NCBI GenBank assembly: GCA_947169155.1
Contig: CAMVON010000002.1
Coordinates: 62,001-126,000, forward strand
DNA: 64,000 nucleotides
Source of the DNA: an uncultured Clostridiaceae bacterium
Lineage (GTDB): Bacteria; Bacillota; Clostridia; TANB77; CAG-465
Direction of reading: 5' to 3'
A program made the translations under genes and the position numbers. Under the pieces are notes generated by a model. That model saw only the letters and a list, made by a program, of their open reading frames with translations. It was not told the origin of the DNA and made no database searches. Below, one piece after another: positions 29,807 to 38,310 of this stretch. The first letter of the stretch is position 1; every line of letters begins with the position of its first letter.

Positions 29807-30758
29807 ATCTCCCAATAAACATTAAAACTATAATATAACCATAAACGTCACTTGGTTCTATTCCAATACCTATGTAGTTATATGCATTAGACAAAATATT
29901 TTGTTTATGCGCATCTGAATTTAAAAATGAATCAATAGCTGAATCTATATTTGAATTACCAGCTATATTTTCTCCTGCGTGAATATAGGTAACACCTGCA
30001 TTTTGCATCATTTCAAATGGTGTTCCATAAGTTGGAGAGTTATGTGCAAAATAATTATTTTCTACCATATCTTTTGCTTTAGTATTTGCAACACTATCTA
30101 GTAATGAATCAATTGAAAGTGGAGGCAGACCATTTTCAATTCTAATAGCATTTATTTTTTCTAATATATAGTCTTCATCTGGAATAGGTTTTAAATCATT
30201 AGTTGTATCATTTACATCATTAATTATATTTGTATCTGTATTATCAAAAAAGTCTACTAAATCATCTCTAACCATACCAACAGTATTATTTTCTGTTACT
30301 ACAAGATAGAAGTTTTCAATTTTTCCTTGAACAAGTAGCTTTTCTCCTATTGTTAAAGTAGTAATACGTCTAAAACTTGTAGAAGGACCACCTCTTAAGA
30401 TTACATTTTGCGTATTTGTCTTTACATAGAAAGGAGAATAATCTGTATAAATTAAACCTTCTGTCTTTTCTCCAGTTATATCTACATAATCTTTAGAAAC
30501 TAAACCTACCTCATTATTTTCTAATTGAACAATATAGAAGTTGTCTATAGTTCCAACTAGTTTTAGTGGAGTATTTGCACTAAGAGTTTTAATATATGAT
30601 GAGTAATCTGTTGTAGGGCTACTTCTAAAATTAACATTTGCAGTAGTCTTTGCATATTCTGGTGCAAAGTGAGTAATAGTTGCAGCAAAAATAGTAGAAA
30701 AAGCTATAAGTAAAAGTACTGTAGTAATAATTATTATTTTAAGTTTTCTAATAGACAA
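29805..30758 (-). CDS. Secreted protein with SH3b-like domains and CAP/SCP (YkwD) domain
   Basis: TANVNFRSSPTTDYSSYIKTL, VILRGGPSTSFRRITTL; INAIRIENGLPPLSID, YFAHNSPTYGTPFEMMQNAG, HAGENIAG. Confidence 0.88.
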   Translation of the reverse strand: MSIRKLKIIIITTVLLLIAFSTIFAATITHFAPEYAKTTANVNFRSSPTTDYSSYIKTLSANTPLKLVGTIDNFYIVQLENNEVGLVSKDYVDITGEKTEGLIYTDYSPFYVKTNTQNVILRGGPSTSFRRITTLTIGEKLLVQGKIENFYLVVTENNTVGMVRDDLVDFFDNTDTNIINDVNDTTNDLKPIPDEDYILEKINAIRIENGLPPLSIDSLLDSVANTKAKDMVENNYFAHNSPTYGTPFEMMQNAGVTYIHAGENIAGNSNIDSAIDSFLNSDAHKQNILSNAYNYIGIGIEPSDVYGYIIVLMFIGR

Positions 30759-30859
30759 AGTTTATCACCTCAAACATATTATTGGCAATAATTAACAATA
30801 TATTATTTCTTTTGCATAAAATTGGAAAAAAATATAAAAAATAATTGTGAGGTGAAATT

Positions 30860-32008
30860 ATGCAAAAAGGAATTTGGCAAAATAAATATTCAAATAATAA
30901 AATTTATCCATATTTAAATAAAGATATAAATTGTGACGTTATAGTAGTAGGCGGTGGAATAAGTGGTGCAATAACAAGTTTTTTCTTAGGTAAGGAAGGA
31001 TTTAATGTAGTAGTGTTAGAAAAGAATATAATAGGGTATAAAAATACAAGTATATCTACATCATGTATTACAGATTTTGTAGATGAACTATATTTAAAAA
31101 GAGAAAAAGATAAAAACAATTTAAGTAGATTAAATAGAAGAGCAAATGCACTTTTAGATGAAATACTAGTAGATATTGGAGATAACAATTATCTAAAGAA
31201 AATAAATCATAATATTATTAGTACAAAAATGTTTCAAAAGGGAATGTTTAAAGCAGAATTAGATGAGAGAGTAAAACTTGGAGAAGAGGTAAATATGCTA
31301 GAAAAAGGAAATGGAATAGTAATAGATAATTTAGCTAGAACAATTAATCCATATAATCTAACTTGTGACATTTTTAGTTATTTATCTAGTTTTCCAAATG
31401 TTCATATATATGAAAATACAAAATTAAAAAGTTTTAATTCTTCTTATGATTGCGTAAAAGTAATAACAAATAACGATTATATAATTTCTGCAAAGTCATT
31501 AATAATAACTACAAGTATAGATGGAATAGATATATCTAGTATACCTTCATGTGAATTATATAAAAGATTTGGTATAAAGCTTAAAACAAACTTTAAAGAA
31601 GATTTAAGCCTTAAAGTGTTAAATGATATACCAATTAATATAAGAGTGGATAATTTTGGCAATATGCTCGTATCAGGCATAGATACAAAGTATAACTATA
31701 GGATGGAAAATGATAAGTATTTATATATGCAAGAAAAAGAGAATGAAAAGAGATTAAAGTCATTAGTATATAAATTATTTCCAAAAATTGAGATTGCAGA
31801 TGAAATAATATCTTTTAGTGGAGATATAATACAAACAAAGGATAGATTACCAGTTATTTCAGAAATAGATAAACTACCAAATGTATATTTAAATGTTGGC
31901 GTGGGAAGTAGTTCAATACAAAATGTACTAATTGGAGCAGATATTCTTAAAGAGGCAGTAAGAGGTTATTACAAGAAAGAAGCCTCACTTTTTAAAATAA
32001 ATAGATAA
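30860..32008 (+). CDS. FAD-dependent oxidoreductase (DAO family)
   Basis: VIVVGGGISGAITSFFLGKEGFNVVVLEK. Confidence 0.85.
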   Translation: MQKGIWQNKYSNNKIYPYLNKDINCDVIVVGGGISGAITSFFLGKEGFNVVVLEKNIIGYKNTSISTSCITDFVDELYLKREKDKNNLSRLNRRANALLDEILVDIGDNNYLKKINHNIISTKMFQKGMFKAELDERVKLGEEVNMLEKGNGIVIDNLARTINPYNLTCDIFSYLSSFPNVHIYENTKLKSFNSSYDCVKVITNNDYIISAKSLIITTSIDGIDISSIPSCELYKRFGIKLKTNFKEDLSLKVLNDIPINIRVDNFGNMLVSGIDTKYNYRMENDKYLYMQEKENEKRLKSLVYKLFPKIEIADEIISFSGDIIQTKDRLPVISEIDKLPNVYLNVGVGSSSIQNVLIGADILKEAVRGYYKKEASLFKINR

Positions 32009-32088
32009 AAGTAATATTACAAAAATATTTCAAAAAATCTTTTAATTTATGTCGCAGTATGATATAATACGGACATAAAGGAGATGGG

Positions 32089-32763
32089 ATGATGTACAGA
32101 CTAAGGGTAGTATATGGTAAGTCAAAAGATGCCATGTACATTTCACAAGATGATACAGTTAAAATTTTTACAGATGCTTTTGAGAAGGCTATGATGCCTT
32201 TTGTAAAATCTGAGGTAACAGGGAAAATAGATATTAATTTTGCACATCCATTAGCAGACGGATATACAAGTACAGGCGAAATTTTTGATATGTATCTTAC
32301 AGAAGAAGTAGATACACGTTATTTAGTAAGAGAAGTAAACAAGACTCTACCTGCAGGATTTATTATCATGTCTGCAGAATATGTTCCAGCATCAGAAGAT
32401 GATATAAATATGAGAGTATATGGAGCAGAATATATCATTAGCCTAGATTATACAGAAAAATTTAAAGATAAATCTCTAAGAGAAAAAGATGAAATAAGAG
32501 CATTCTATAAAAAGAAAATGCAATTATATTTATCTCAACCTCAAATTTTCATCATAAAGAAAAGTTATGATAGAATGGAAAGATTAGATATTAAATCTCA
32601 AATAGATAGTTTTGATTTCAATATAGATGATAGTATAACAATTACTCTATCTGCAGGACCAAGATCTAATATAACACCTGCTGTAGTAATGGATGGATAC
32701 TCAGAATATATAAATGAAATTGTACCATATGATGTAAAAAGAAAGAAAATATATTACTCATAA
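32089..32763 (+). CDS. DUF2344 / radical SAM-linked protein
   Basis: YRLRVVYGKSKDAMYISQDD...INFAHPLADGYTSTGEIFDMYLTE resembles DUF2344. Confidence 0.7.
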   Translation: MMYRLRVVYGKSKDAMYISQDDTVKIFTDAFEKAMMPFVKSEVTGKIDINFAHPLADGYTSTGEIFDMYLTEEVDTRYLVREVNKTLPAGFIIMSAEYVPASEDDINMRVYGAEYIISLDYTEKFKDKSLREKDEIRAFYKKKMQLYLSQPQIFIIKKSYDRMERLDIKSQIDSFDFNIDDSITITLSAGPRSNITPAVVMDGYSEYINEIVPYDVKRKKIYYS

Positions 32764-32829
32764 AATTTCTAAAACGTAGTGTGTAACACAACTGTAACCA
32801 AAATGATAAGTATTATCGTTAACGAATTG

Positions 32830-32858
32830 TTGACAATGATTTTTTAATATGATTTAAT
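32830..32858 (+). promoter_or_regulatory. spoVG promoter
   Basis: TTGACA-17-TTTAAT. Confidence 0.6.
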
Positions 32859-32890
32859 TAAAGTAACATTCAAGGAAGGCGGTGTGGAAC

Positions 32891-33145
32891 ATGCAAGTAA
32901 CAGACGTAAGAGTTAGAAAAGTAACTTCTCAAAACAGAATGAAAGCTATCGCTTCTATTACTATTGATGATGTTTTCGTAATCCACGACATCAAAGTTAT
33001 CGAAAGTGACAAAGGGTTATTTATCGCAATGCCTAGCAGAAAAACTCCAAATGGAGAATTTAAAGATATTGCTCATCCTATCAATACTGAAACTAGAGAA
33101 ATGTTACAAAATATGATTATTGAAAAATATAACGAGGCTGAGTAA
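32891..33145 (+). CDS. spoVG: Septation/sporulation regulator SpoVG
   Basis: [11 protein letters not shown]...[22 protein letters not shown]. Confidence 0.96.
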   Translation: MQVTDVRVRKVTSQNRMKAIASITIDDVFVIHDIKVIESDKGLFIAMPSRKTPNGEFKDIAHPINTETREMLQNMIIEKYNEAE

Positions 33146-33173
33146 TTTATTTTAATAAATTATAATGAAAACT

Positions 33174-33207
33174 AAGAGGGTTATGATTCAATTACCCTCT
33201 TTTTATA
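33174..33207 (+). terminator. Intrinsic terminator after spoVG
   Basis: AGAGGGT...ACCCTCT then TTTT. Confidence 0.7.
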
Positions 33208-33230
33208 TACTTATTTAGAAAGGAGAATTT

Positions 33231-34883
33231 ATGACAAATCCATATGTAAAAGATATAGTAGCAAAGATTCCTTTTGAACCTGGCATTTATATGATGAAAG
33301 ATGAAAAAGGTGAAATAATATACGTAGGTAAAGCTATATCACTAAGAAAAAGAGTAAGACAATATTTCCAAAAGAATAACAAAACAAAAAGAATAGAAAA
33401 TATGGCATCTTTAGTAAGAGACATAGACTATATTGTTGTAAATAACGAGGTAGAAGCTTTAAACCTTGAATGTAATTATATTAAAAAGCTATCTCCTAAG
33501 TTTAATGTTCTCCTTAAGGATGATAAAACTTATCCATACATTAAAGTAACAATAAAAGATAAGTATCCACTAATATATGTAACTCGTAGAAGAGTAGAAG
33601 ATAAAGCACTATATTTTGGCCCATATACTAATGTGGGCGCTATGCGTGATGCACTTCATACAATAAAAGAGATATTTCCAGTTAAAAGATGTAAATATAA
33701 CTTAGATAAGACTACAGTAAAAAATGCATGTTTATACTATCATATTGGAAGATGTTTAGGGCCATGTATCAACGATGTAAGTCTTAAAGCATATAAAGAT
33801 ATGATAGATCAAGTTGTATTATTCCTAGAAGGAAAAACTGGAGATATTAAAAAGCAACTTGAAGCTCAAATTGAAGAATGTATTCAAAAACTAGAATTTG
33901 AAAAAGCAGCAGTACTTAAGCAAAGATTAGATAATATAGATAAATTTGCTACAAAACAAACAGTATCTAACTTAAATGAGACAAGCTCAGATATATGGGG
34001 ATATGTATATAGTGAAGATACATTATTTATACAAATATTTAAGATAAGAGATTATAAAATTGTTCTTCATGATAACGTAAAATTAACAGATATATCTGAA
34101 GAAGAGATAGAAGAGTCACTAGTACAAATTGTTTCAAACTATTATACAGATAACAATGATATGCCTAAGAAAGTATATATTAAACTAGAAGATGAACAAA
34201 TAGAACTAATTAATAATCTTTTTGAAAAACGTGAAACTAAGATTAAAGTAATTAGTCCAAAACGTGGTGAAAAATCTAACCTAGTTAAAATGGTAGAAAA
34301 TAACATTCATATTAACATTGAAGATAAGAAAAACAATGTAGTAGATGACCTTGCAGGACTACTTGGATTTAAAGAAGGAATTGAGTCAATCGAGTGTTAT
34401 GATATTTCAAACTTAAGAAACGACTACATAGTAGGTTGTATGATTAGATTTGAAAATGGAAAATTAAACAAGAGTATGTACAGAAAATTTAAAATTAAAA
34501 GTACACTAACTCAAGATGACCCAAAATGTATGTATGAAGTGTTATATAGACGTCTAAATCATGCAAAAGACTGGCCACTTCCAGATGTAATGCTAATTGA
34601 TGGTGCAATGAACCAATTAAATGCTGTTAAAAAAGCAATGGAAGATGTAGGAGAAGGAACAAACTTCTATGGTATGGTTAAAAATGATAAACACAGAACT
34701 AGAGGCTTAATAGATAAAGATGGAAATGAGTTTGATCTAACAGACAAGAAAAACATATTAAATTTCTTAACATTTTTACAAGATGAAATCCATAGATTTG
34801 TTATTACTTATCACAGACAATTAAGAGACACAGTAAAACTTAAAGATGGTAAAGTATACAAAGGTGTAGAGAAGAAAAAGTAG
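33231..34883 (+). CDS. uvrC: Excinuclease ABC subunit C, short form lacking C-terminal HhH region
   Basis: GIYMMKDEKGEIIYVGKA (GIY-YIG), UVR motif KLEFEKAAVLKQRLDNI, YDISN, LIDGAMNQL; ends after HRFVITYHRQLRDT. Confidence 0.93.
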   Translation: MTNPYVKDIVAKIPFEPGIYMMKDEKGEIIYVGKAISLRKRVRQYFQKNNKTKRIENMASLVRDIDYIVVNNEVEALNLECNYIKKLSPKFNVLLKDDKTYPYIKVTIKDKYPLIYVTRRRVEDKALYFGPYTNVGAMRDALHTIKEIFPVKRCKYNLDKTTVKNACLYYHIGRCLGPCINDVSLKAYKDMIDQVVLFLEGKTGDIKKQLEAQIEECIQKLEFEKAAVLKQRLDNIDKFATKQTVSNLNETSSDIWGYVYSEDTLFIQIFKIRDYKIVLHDNVKLTDISEEEIEESLVQIVSNYYTDNNDMPKKVYIKLEDEQIELINNLFEKRETKIKVISPKRGEKSNLVKMVENNIHINIEDKKNNVVDDLAGLLGFKEGIESIECYDISNLRNDYIVGCMIRFENGKLNKSMYRKFKIKSTLTQDDPKCMYEVLYRRLNHAKDWPLPDVMLIDGAMNQLNAVKKAMEDVGEGTNFYGMVKNDKHRTRGLIDKDGNEFDLTDKKNILNFLTFLQDEIHRFVITYHRQLRDTVKLKDGKVYKGVEKKK

Positions 34884-34892
34884 GAGGAGAAA

Positions 34893-35294
34893 ATGAAGGC
34901 AATAACTATAAAACAACCTTGGGCAACACTTATCATGAGTGGAGTTAAAAGATTTGAATTTAGGAGTTGGAAAACAAATTTTAGAGGAGATGTTCTAATT
35001 CACGCAGGAAAAGGAATAGATAAAGAGGCAGTAGAACGCTTAGCTAAATATTTACCAGATGAGCTTCCTATGGGAAAGATATTAGGCAAAGTAACTATAA
35101 CAGATTGTGTTCCAATGAGTGATGAATTTGCAGATATGCTATCTAAAGAAAATAGCGATATTTATACAACACATTCTTTTTCTAGAAACTTTGGATTTCA
35201 AATGGAAAATGTAGTACCTTTCAAAAAACAAATTGATGCAAAAGGACAATTAGGATTTTGGAATATAGATATAGATGAAAAAGAATTGACATAA
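34893..35294 (+). CDS. ASCH domain protein
   Basis: MKAITIKQPWATLIMSGVKRFEFRSWKTNFRGDVLIHAGK. Confidence 0.85.
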   Translation: MKAITIKQPWATLIMSGVKRFEFRSWKTNFRGDVLIHAGKGIDKEAVERLAKYLPDELPMGKILGKVTITDCVPMSDEFADMLSKENSDIYTTHSFSRNFGFQMENVVPFKKQIDAKGQLGFWNIDIDEKELT

Positions 35295-35333
35295 AAATAG
35301 TCGAAATAATATACGCTAATTAATAATTCTTAA

Positions 35334-35360
35334 GGGAGAGCTTCGGCTCTCTATTTTTAT
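35334..35360 (+). terminator. UUCG-tetraloop terminator 1
   Basis: GGGAGAGC TTCG GCTCTCT ATTTTTAT. Confidence 0.8.
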
Positions 35361-35365
35361 ATTTA

Positions 35366-35394
35366 TTGAAAATAAGTCAAAGAAGTGATATAAT
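35366..35394 (+). promoter_or_regulatory. Promoter P1 of intergenic RNA locus
   Basis: TTGAAA-17-TATAAT. Confidence 0.65.
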
Positions 35395-35400
35395 ATAAAC

Positions 35401-35470
35401 GGTGTATAGATATAATATAGGTCTATATACTATTTTGACTATATGGAGAGCTTCGGCTCTCCGTTTTTTT
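35401..35470 (+). ncRNA. Candidate ~70-nt short RNA between P1 and terminator 2
   Basis: Promoter P1 then GGAGAGC TTCG GCTCTCC GTTTTTTT at 35445-35470; no ORF. Confidence 0.4.
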
Positions 35471-35479
35471 GTTCACTAG

Positions 35480-35506
35480 TTGAAAAATAAGCATAAGTGA
35501 TATAAT
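35480..35506 (+). promoter_or_regulatory. Promoter P2 of intergenic RNA locus
   Basis: TTGAAA-15-TATAAT; similar in sequence to P1. Confidence 0.5.
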
Positions 35507-35511
35507 ACATG

Positions 35512-35725
35512 TATAGACACTTGTTTGAGTGACATAACTTTTGCCTTGGGATAATTTCTAAGCTGGATAAAATTTTAGAAAATATTCAAATGAGAGATTT
35601 TATATCATTAGCTTTACTCCAAGTAAGGAGTGTTTTAAGAATGAGTAATAGTCAAAATAAAGCTAAAGTATAAAGAGAGAATAAAAAAGGTGAGGATAGA
35701 CTAATAATCTATCCTCTTATTTTTG
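35512..35725 (+). ncRNA. Candidate ~210-nt structured RNA (6S-like topology possible)
   Basis: P2, long imperfect hairpin (ACTTTTgcCTTGGGATAA / TTACTCCAAGtaAGGAGT), terminator GAGGATAGA...TCTATCCTC-T(n) at 35692-35725. Confidence 0.4.
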
Positions 35726-35736
35726 TTTTTTTTATT

Positions 35737-37446
35737 TTAAAATATTCCAAACATTTTGGCAGTTTCAGTTTGTTGTGTTTTATATCTTTTATTTGTATAT
35801 GATACATTTGAACTGTCAAAAATAGCATATTTTTCTGAAAGAGCTACTTTTGTACATTCTATTTTATCATTTACTATATCCATTTTAAATATTTCAAAGT
35901 CATCGTCAGAAAGTACTAAAACTAGAGTAGTGTTACCAATATTTGTTATATATAGCTTTTCAATTTCAATAGTTTTGTATTTTTCGTGATGAGTTTTAAT
36001 GTATGTATAAATCTTTTCAATATTTTGTGTAGTTTTTACACTTAAAGGACTATTAAGTAAAAATTTAAGATTGTCTATTTTAATTATTTCAGTATTATCC
36101 TTAAGCTCCGTAAATGGCAAATTAAGGTCTTTTATTTTCATTAGTTGTAAGAATGTTCCGTCTACACTTAAAGCCATTATTTCGGTATTGTCATCTAAAT
36201 CAAGGTTAACTAAACGATTAAATTCCATATTGTTATATATTTTTATATATTTTTCAGAAGAAAGTAGTTCTGAAACTATACTATATTTCATTTTTTCAAT
36301 TAAGTTAGATGAAGTACTCTCATACGTATTTAACACTTTATATGAAATAGTAGAGTAGATACTATCTTCAAGTTTATCATTTTTAAATAATAGAAGAGAA
36401 GATAGCTGTTTTTGTTTTACAGTAAACTGAATTGGAGAATATCTATTCTCACTAATAAGTAAGGTATCTACAAGAATGTTTTGAATATTTACAACATCAC
36501 TAATCATATTCTCTTCAAGTTTATTTATTGTTTCATTTAAACTTGTTGCAACATCTTCAAGTTCATCTTCTTCCTCAACAGAAGAATCTATTTCTTGAAT
36601 TTTTTTATTAATCATATAAGTAAGTTCATTTCTTTCTTTAACAATATCTTCATCTATTTTTTCATCTGGTAAAGTTTTCTTAGCTTTTAAGAAATTGTTA
36701 TCTAATAATCTATTATAATATAAAAATTTATTATAGTTACAATAGTTTTTACTTGCTCTATCAAAAATTGCAAGAAGTTGATCTGGATTTTCAACTTTGC
36801 ATTTATCCATTGTTTTTTCAAGAAATCTTGCAGGATTTACAAATAAGTGATAGTAGAAGTCTTCTTCTTGAATACCAAATGCAAAACACATTTGTTTTAG
36901 TATTTGACCTTCTAAGAAATAGATGTTATTATCTGCATCAAAACCATTACCTAAAAAGTCTTTTTTGTATGTCCTATAAGTTGGAACGATACTCAAAGTA
37001 GTAGGCTCTGTATATAATATTCTACATACAAGATTAGATACAACAGCTCTATTTAATCCATAATTTTTATGTTCTTGTTTATAATTTAAATTAGATAGAG
37101 AAGTAGTTGAATATCCTACATTATATGTTTTCTCTTTTTTCTTAGTAGTAGTAAGTGCATATACTAGTCTTAAAAATAACGACTCAGTATCATCTATGTC
37201 TTTGATATATAACTCTTTAGTTATTGCATCATAATATCCAGTTTTGTAGTCCTTAGTTTCATCTGAACTAACATATACAGTATCAATATTGTTATAAAGT
37301 TTTTTCTCAAGTTTAGAAATATTAAGTTTATCTACATATCCAAAATGTAGTAATCTTTCAAATAGGAAATTAACTTTATCCATAAAAATATCGTTTACTT
37401 TACATTTTTCTTTAAATTTTTGTAAATAATCCATATCTTCCTCCAT
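35737..37446 (-). CDS. Uncharacterised 569-aa protein; possible inactive metallopeptidase-like N-terminal region
   Basis: Long ORF; segment YYDAITKELYIKDIDDTESLFLRLVYALTT. Confidence 0.75.
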   Translation of the reverse strand: MEEDMDYLQKFKEKCKVNDIFMDKVNFLFERLLHFGYVDKLNISKLEKKLYNNIDTVYVSSDETKDYKTGYYDAITKELYIKDIDDTESLFLRLVYALTTTKKKEKTYNVGYSTTSLSNLNYKQEHKNYGLNRAVVSNLVCRILYTEPTTLSIVPTYRTYKKDFLGNGFDADNNIYFLEGQILKQMCFAFGIQEEDFYYHLFVNPARFLEKTMDKCKVENPDQLLAIFDRASKNYCNYNKFLYYNRLLDNNFLKAKKTLPDEKIDEDIVKERNELTYMINKKIQEIDSSVEEEDELEDVATSLNETINKLEENMISDVVNIQNILVDTLLISENRYSPIQFTVKQKQLSSLLLFKNDKLEDSIYSTISYKVLNTYESTSSNLIEKMKYSIVSELLSSEKYIKIYNNMEFNRLVNLDLDDNTEIMALSVDGTFLQLMKIKDLNLPFTELKDNTEIIKIDNLKFLLNSPLSVKTTQNIEKIYTYIKTHHEKYKTIEIEKLYITNIGNTTLVLVLSDDDFEIFKMDIVNDKIECTKVALSEKYAIFDSSNVSYTNKRYKTQQTETAKMFGIF

Positions 37447-37574
37447 TAATTGATATTACTATAATATAATAAAGGGAAAAAATATACAAGTAAAACGACA
37501 AAAAGTAAATTAAAAGACATAAAAAATGTCTAAGCAAAAAGCCTAGACATATAATTTTATATATAGTATTTTAA

Positions 37575-38291
37575 CTATTTTAATTCAACTTTAGGATTTT
37601 CTTCATATCTTGTTCCAGCAGTTGAGAATACTCTTGTTTCACTTGGAACAAATCCTCTAATTTGGCAAGTAGGAAGCACCCAAGTATAAGATCCAATAAA
37701 TGAACCAGGTAGAGTAGTAGAGTTAGCACCAATTCTAGACATATCTCCCATGATTAGTCCAAAGAAATCTGTTCCAACGTCAACTTTTTCACCAGCAGAA
37801 TTTTTAACAGTGATATTTTTTTGGTCAAATCTTCTGTTTGCACAGATAATACCACTACCAATTCTTGCAGATTTACCAAGTACTGAATCTCCAACAAAAG
37901 CTAGAGATGCAACTTTTGCTTTATTAAATAGTACAGAATGTTTAATTTCTGAACCATGACCTACGACACAATTGTCTCCAATGATAGTCCAAGGTCTAAC
38001 TAAAGCACCAGATTGTATTTCTACATTCTTACCAATAATAACTGGTCCTTGAATTACAGCATTTGCATGAATTGTTGTACCTTCACCAATAATGTAGTTA
38101 CCAGTAATTGATACAAAGTCTGCAACTTCTGCTGCATTATTTATTTGAACATTATCTTTTTCTACTTTTTCTTGAATGTATGATTTTACATTTGCAAGTA
38201 CATCCCAAGCATAAGTAGTGTTATCAAAAATAGCTTTGTGTTCAAATTCATCTATAAAATTAAAATAATAATTTACTTTAAAGTTATCCAT
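37575..38291 (-). CDS. Left-handed beta-helix acyltransferase-like protein (C-terminal GlmU/archaeal nucleotidyltransferase-like)
   Basis: Hexapeptide repeats IIGEGTTIHANAVIQGPVIIGKNVEIQSGA; ICANRRFDQKNITVKNSAGEKVDVG. Confidence 0.85.
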   Translation of the reverse strand: MDNFKVNYYFNFIDEFEHKAIFDNTTYAWDVLANVKSYIQEKVEKDNVQINNAAEVADFVSITGNYIIGEGTTIHANAVIQGPVIIGKNVEIQSGALVRPWTIIGDNCVVGHGSEIKHSVLFNKAKVASLAFVGDSVLGKSARIGSGIICANRRFDQKNITVKNSAGEKVDVGTDFFGLIMGDMSRIGANSTTLPGSFIGSYTWVLPTCQIRGFVPSETRVFSTAGTRYEENPKVELK

Positions 38292-38310
38292 TTAAAATAC
38301 CTCGCTTAAA

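Noticed and set aside
35334-35462. Possible REP-like interspersed element (GAGAGCTTCGGCTCTC twice)
   Set aside because: Both copies are better explained as UUCG-tetraloop intrinsic terminators followed by T-runs; kept as part of the duplicated cassette finding.
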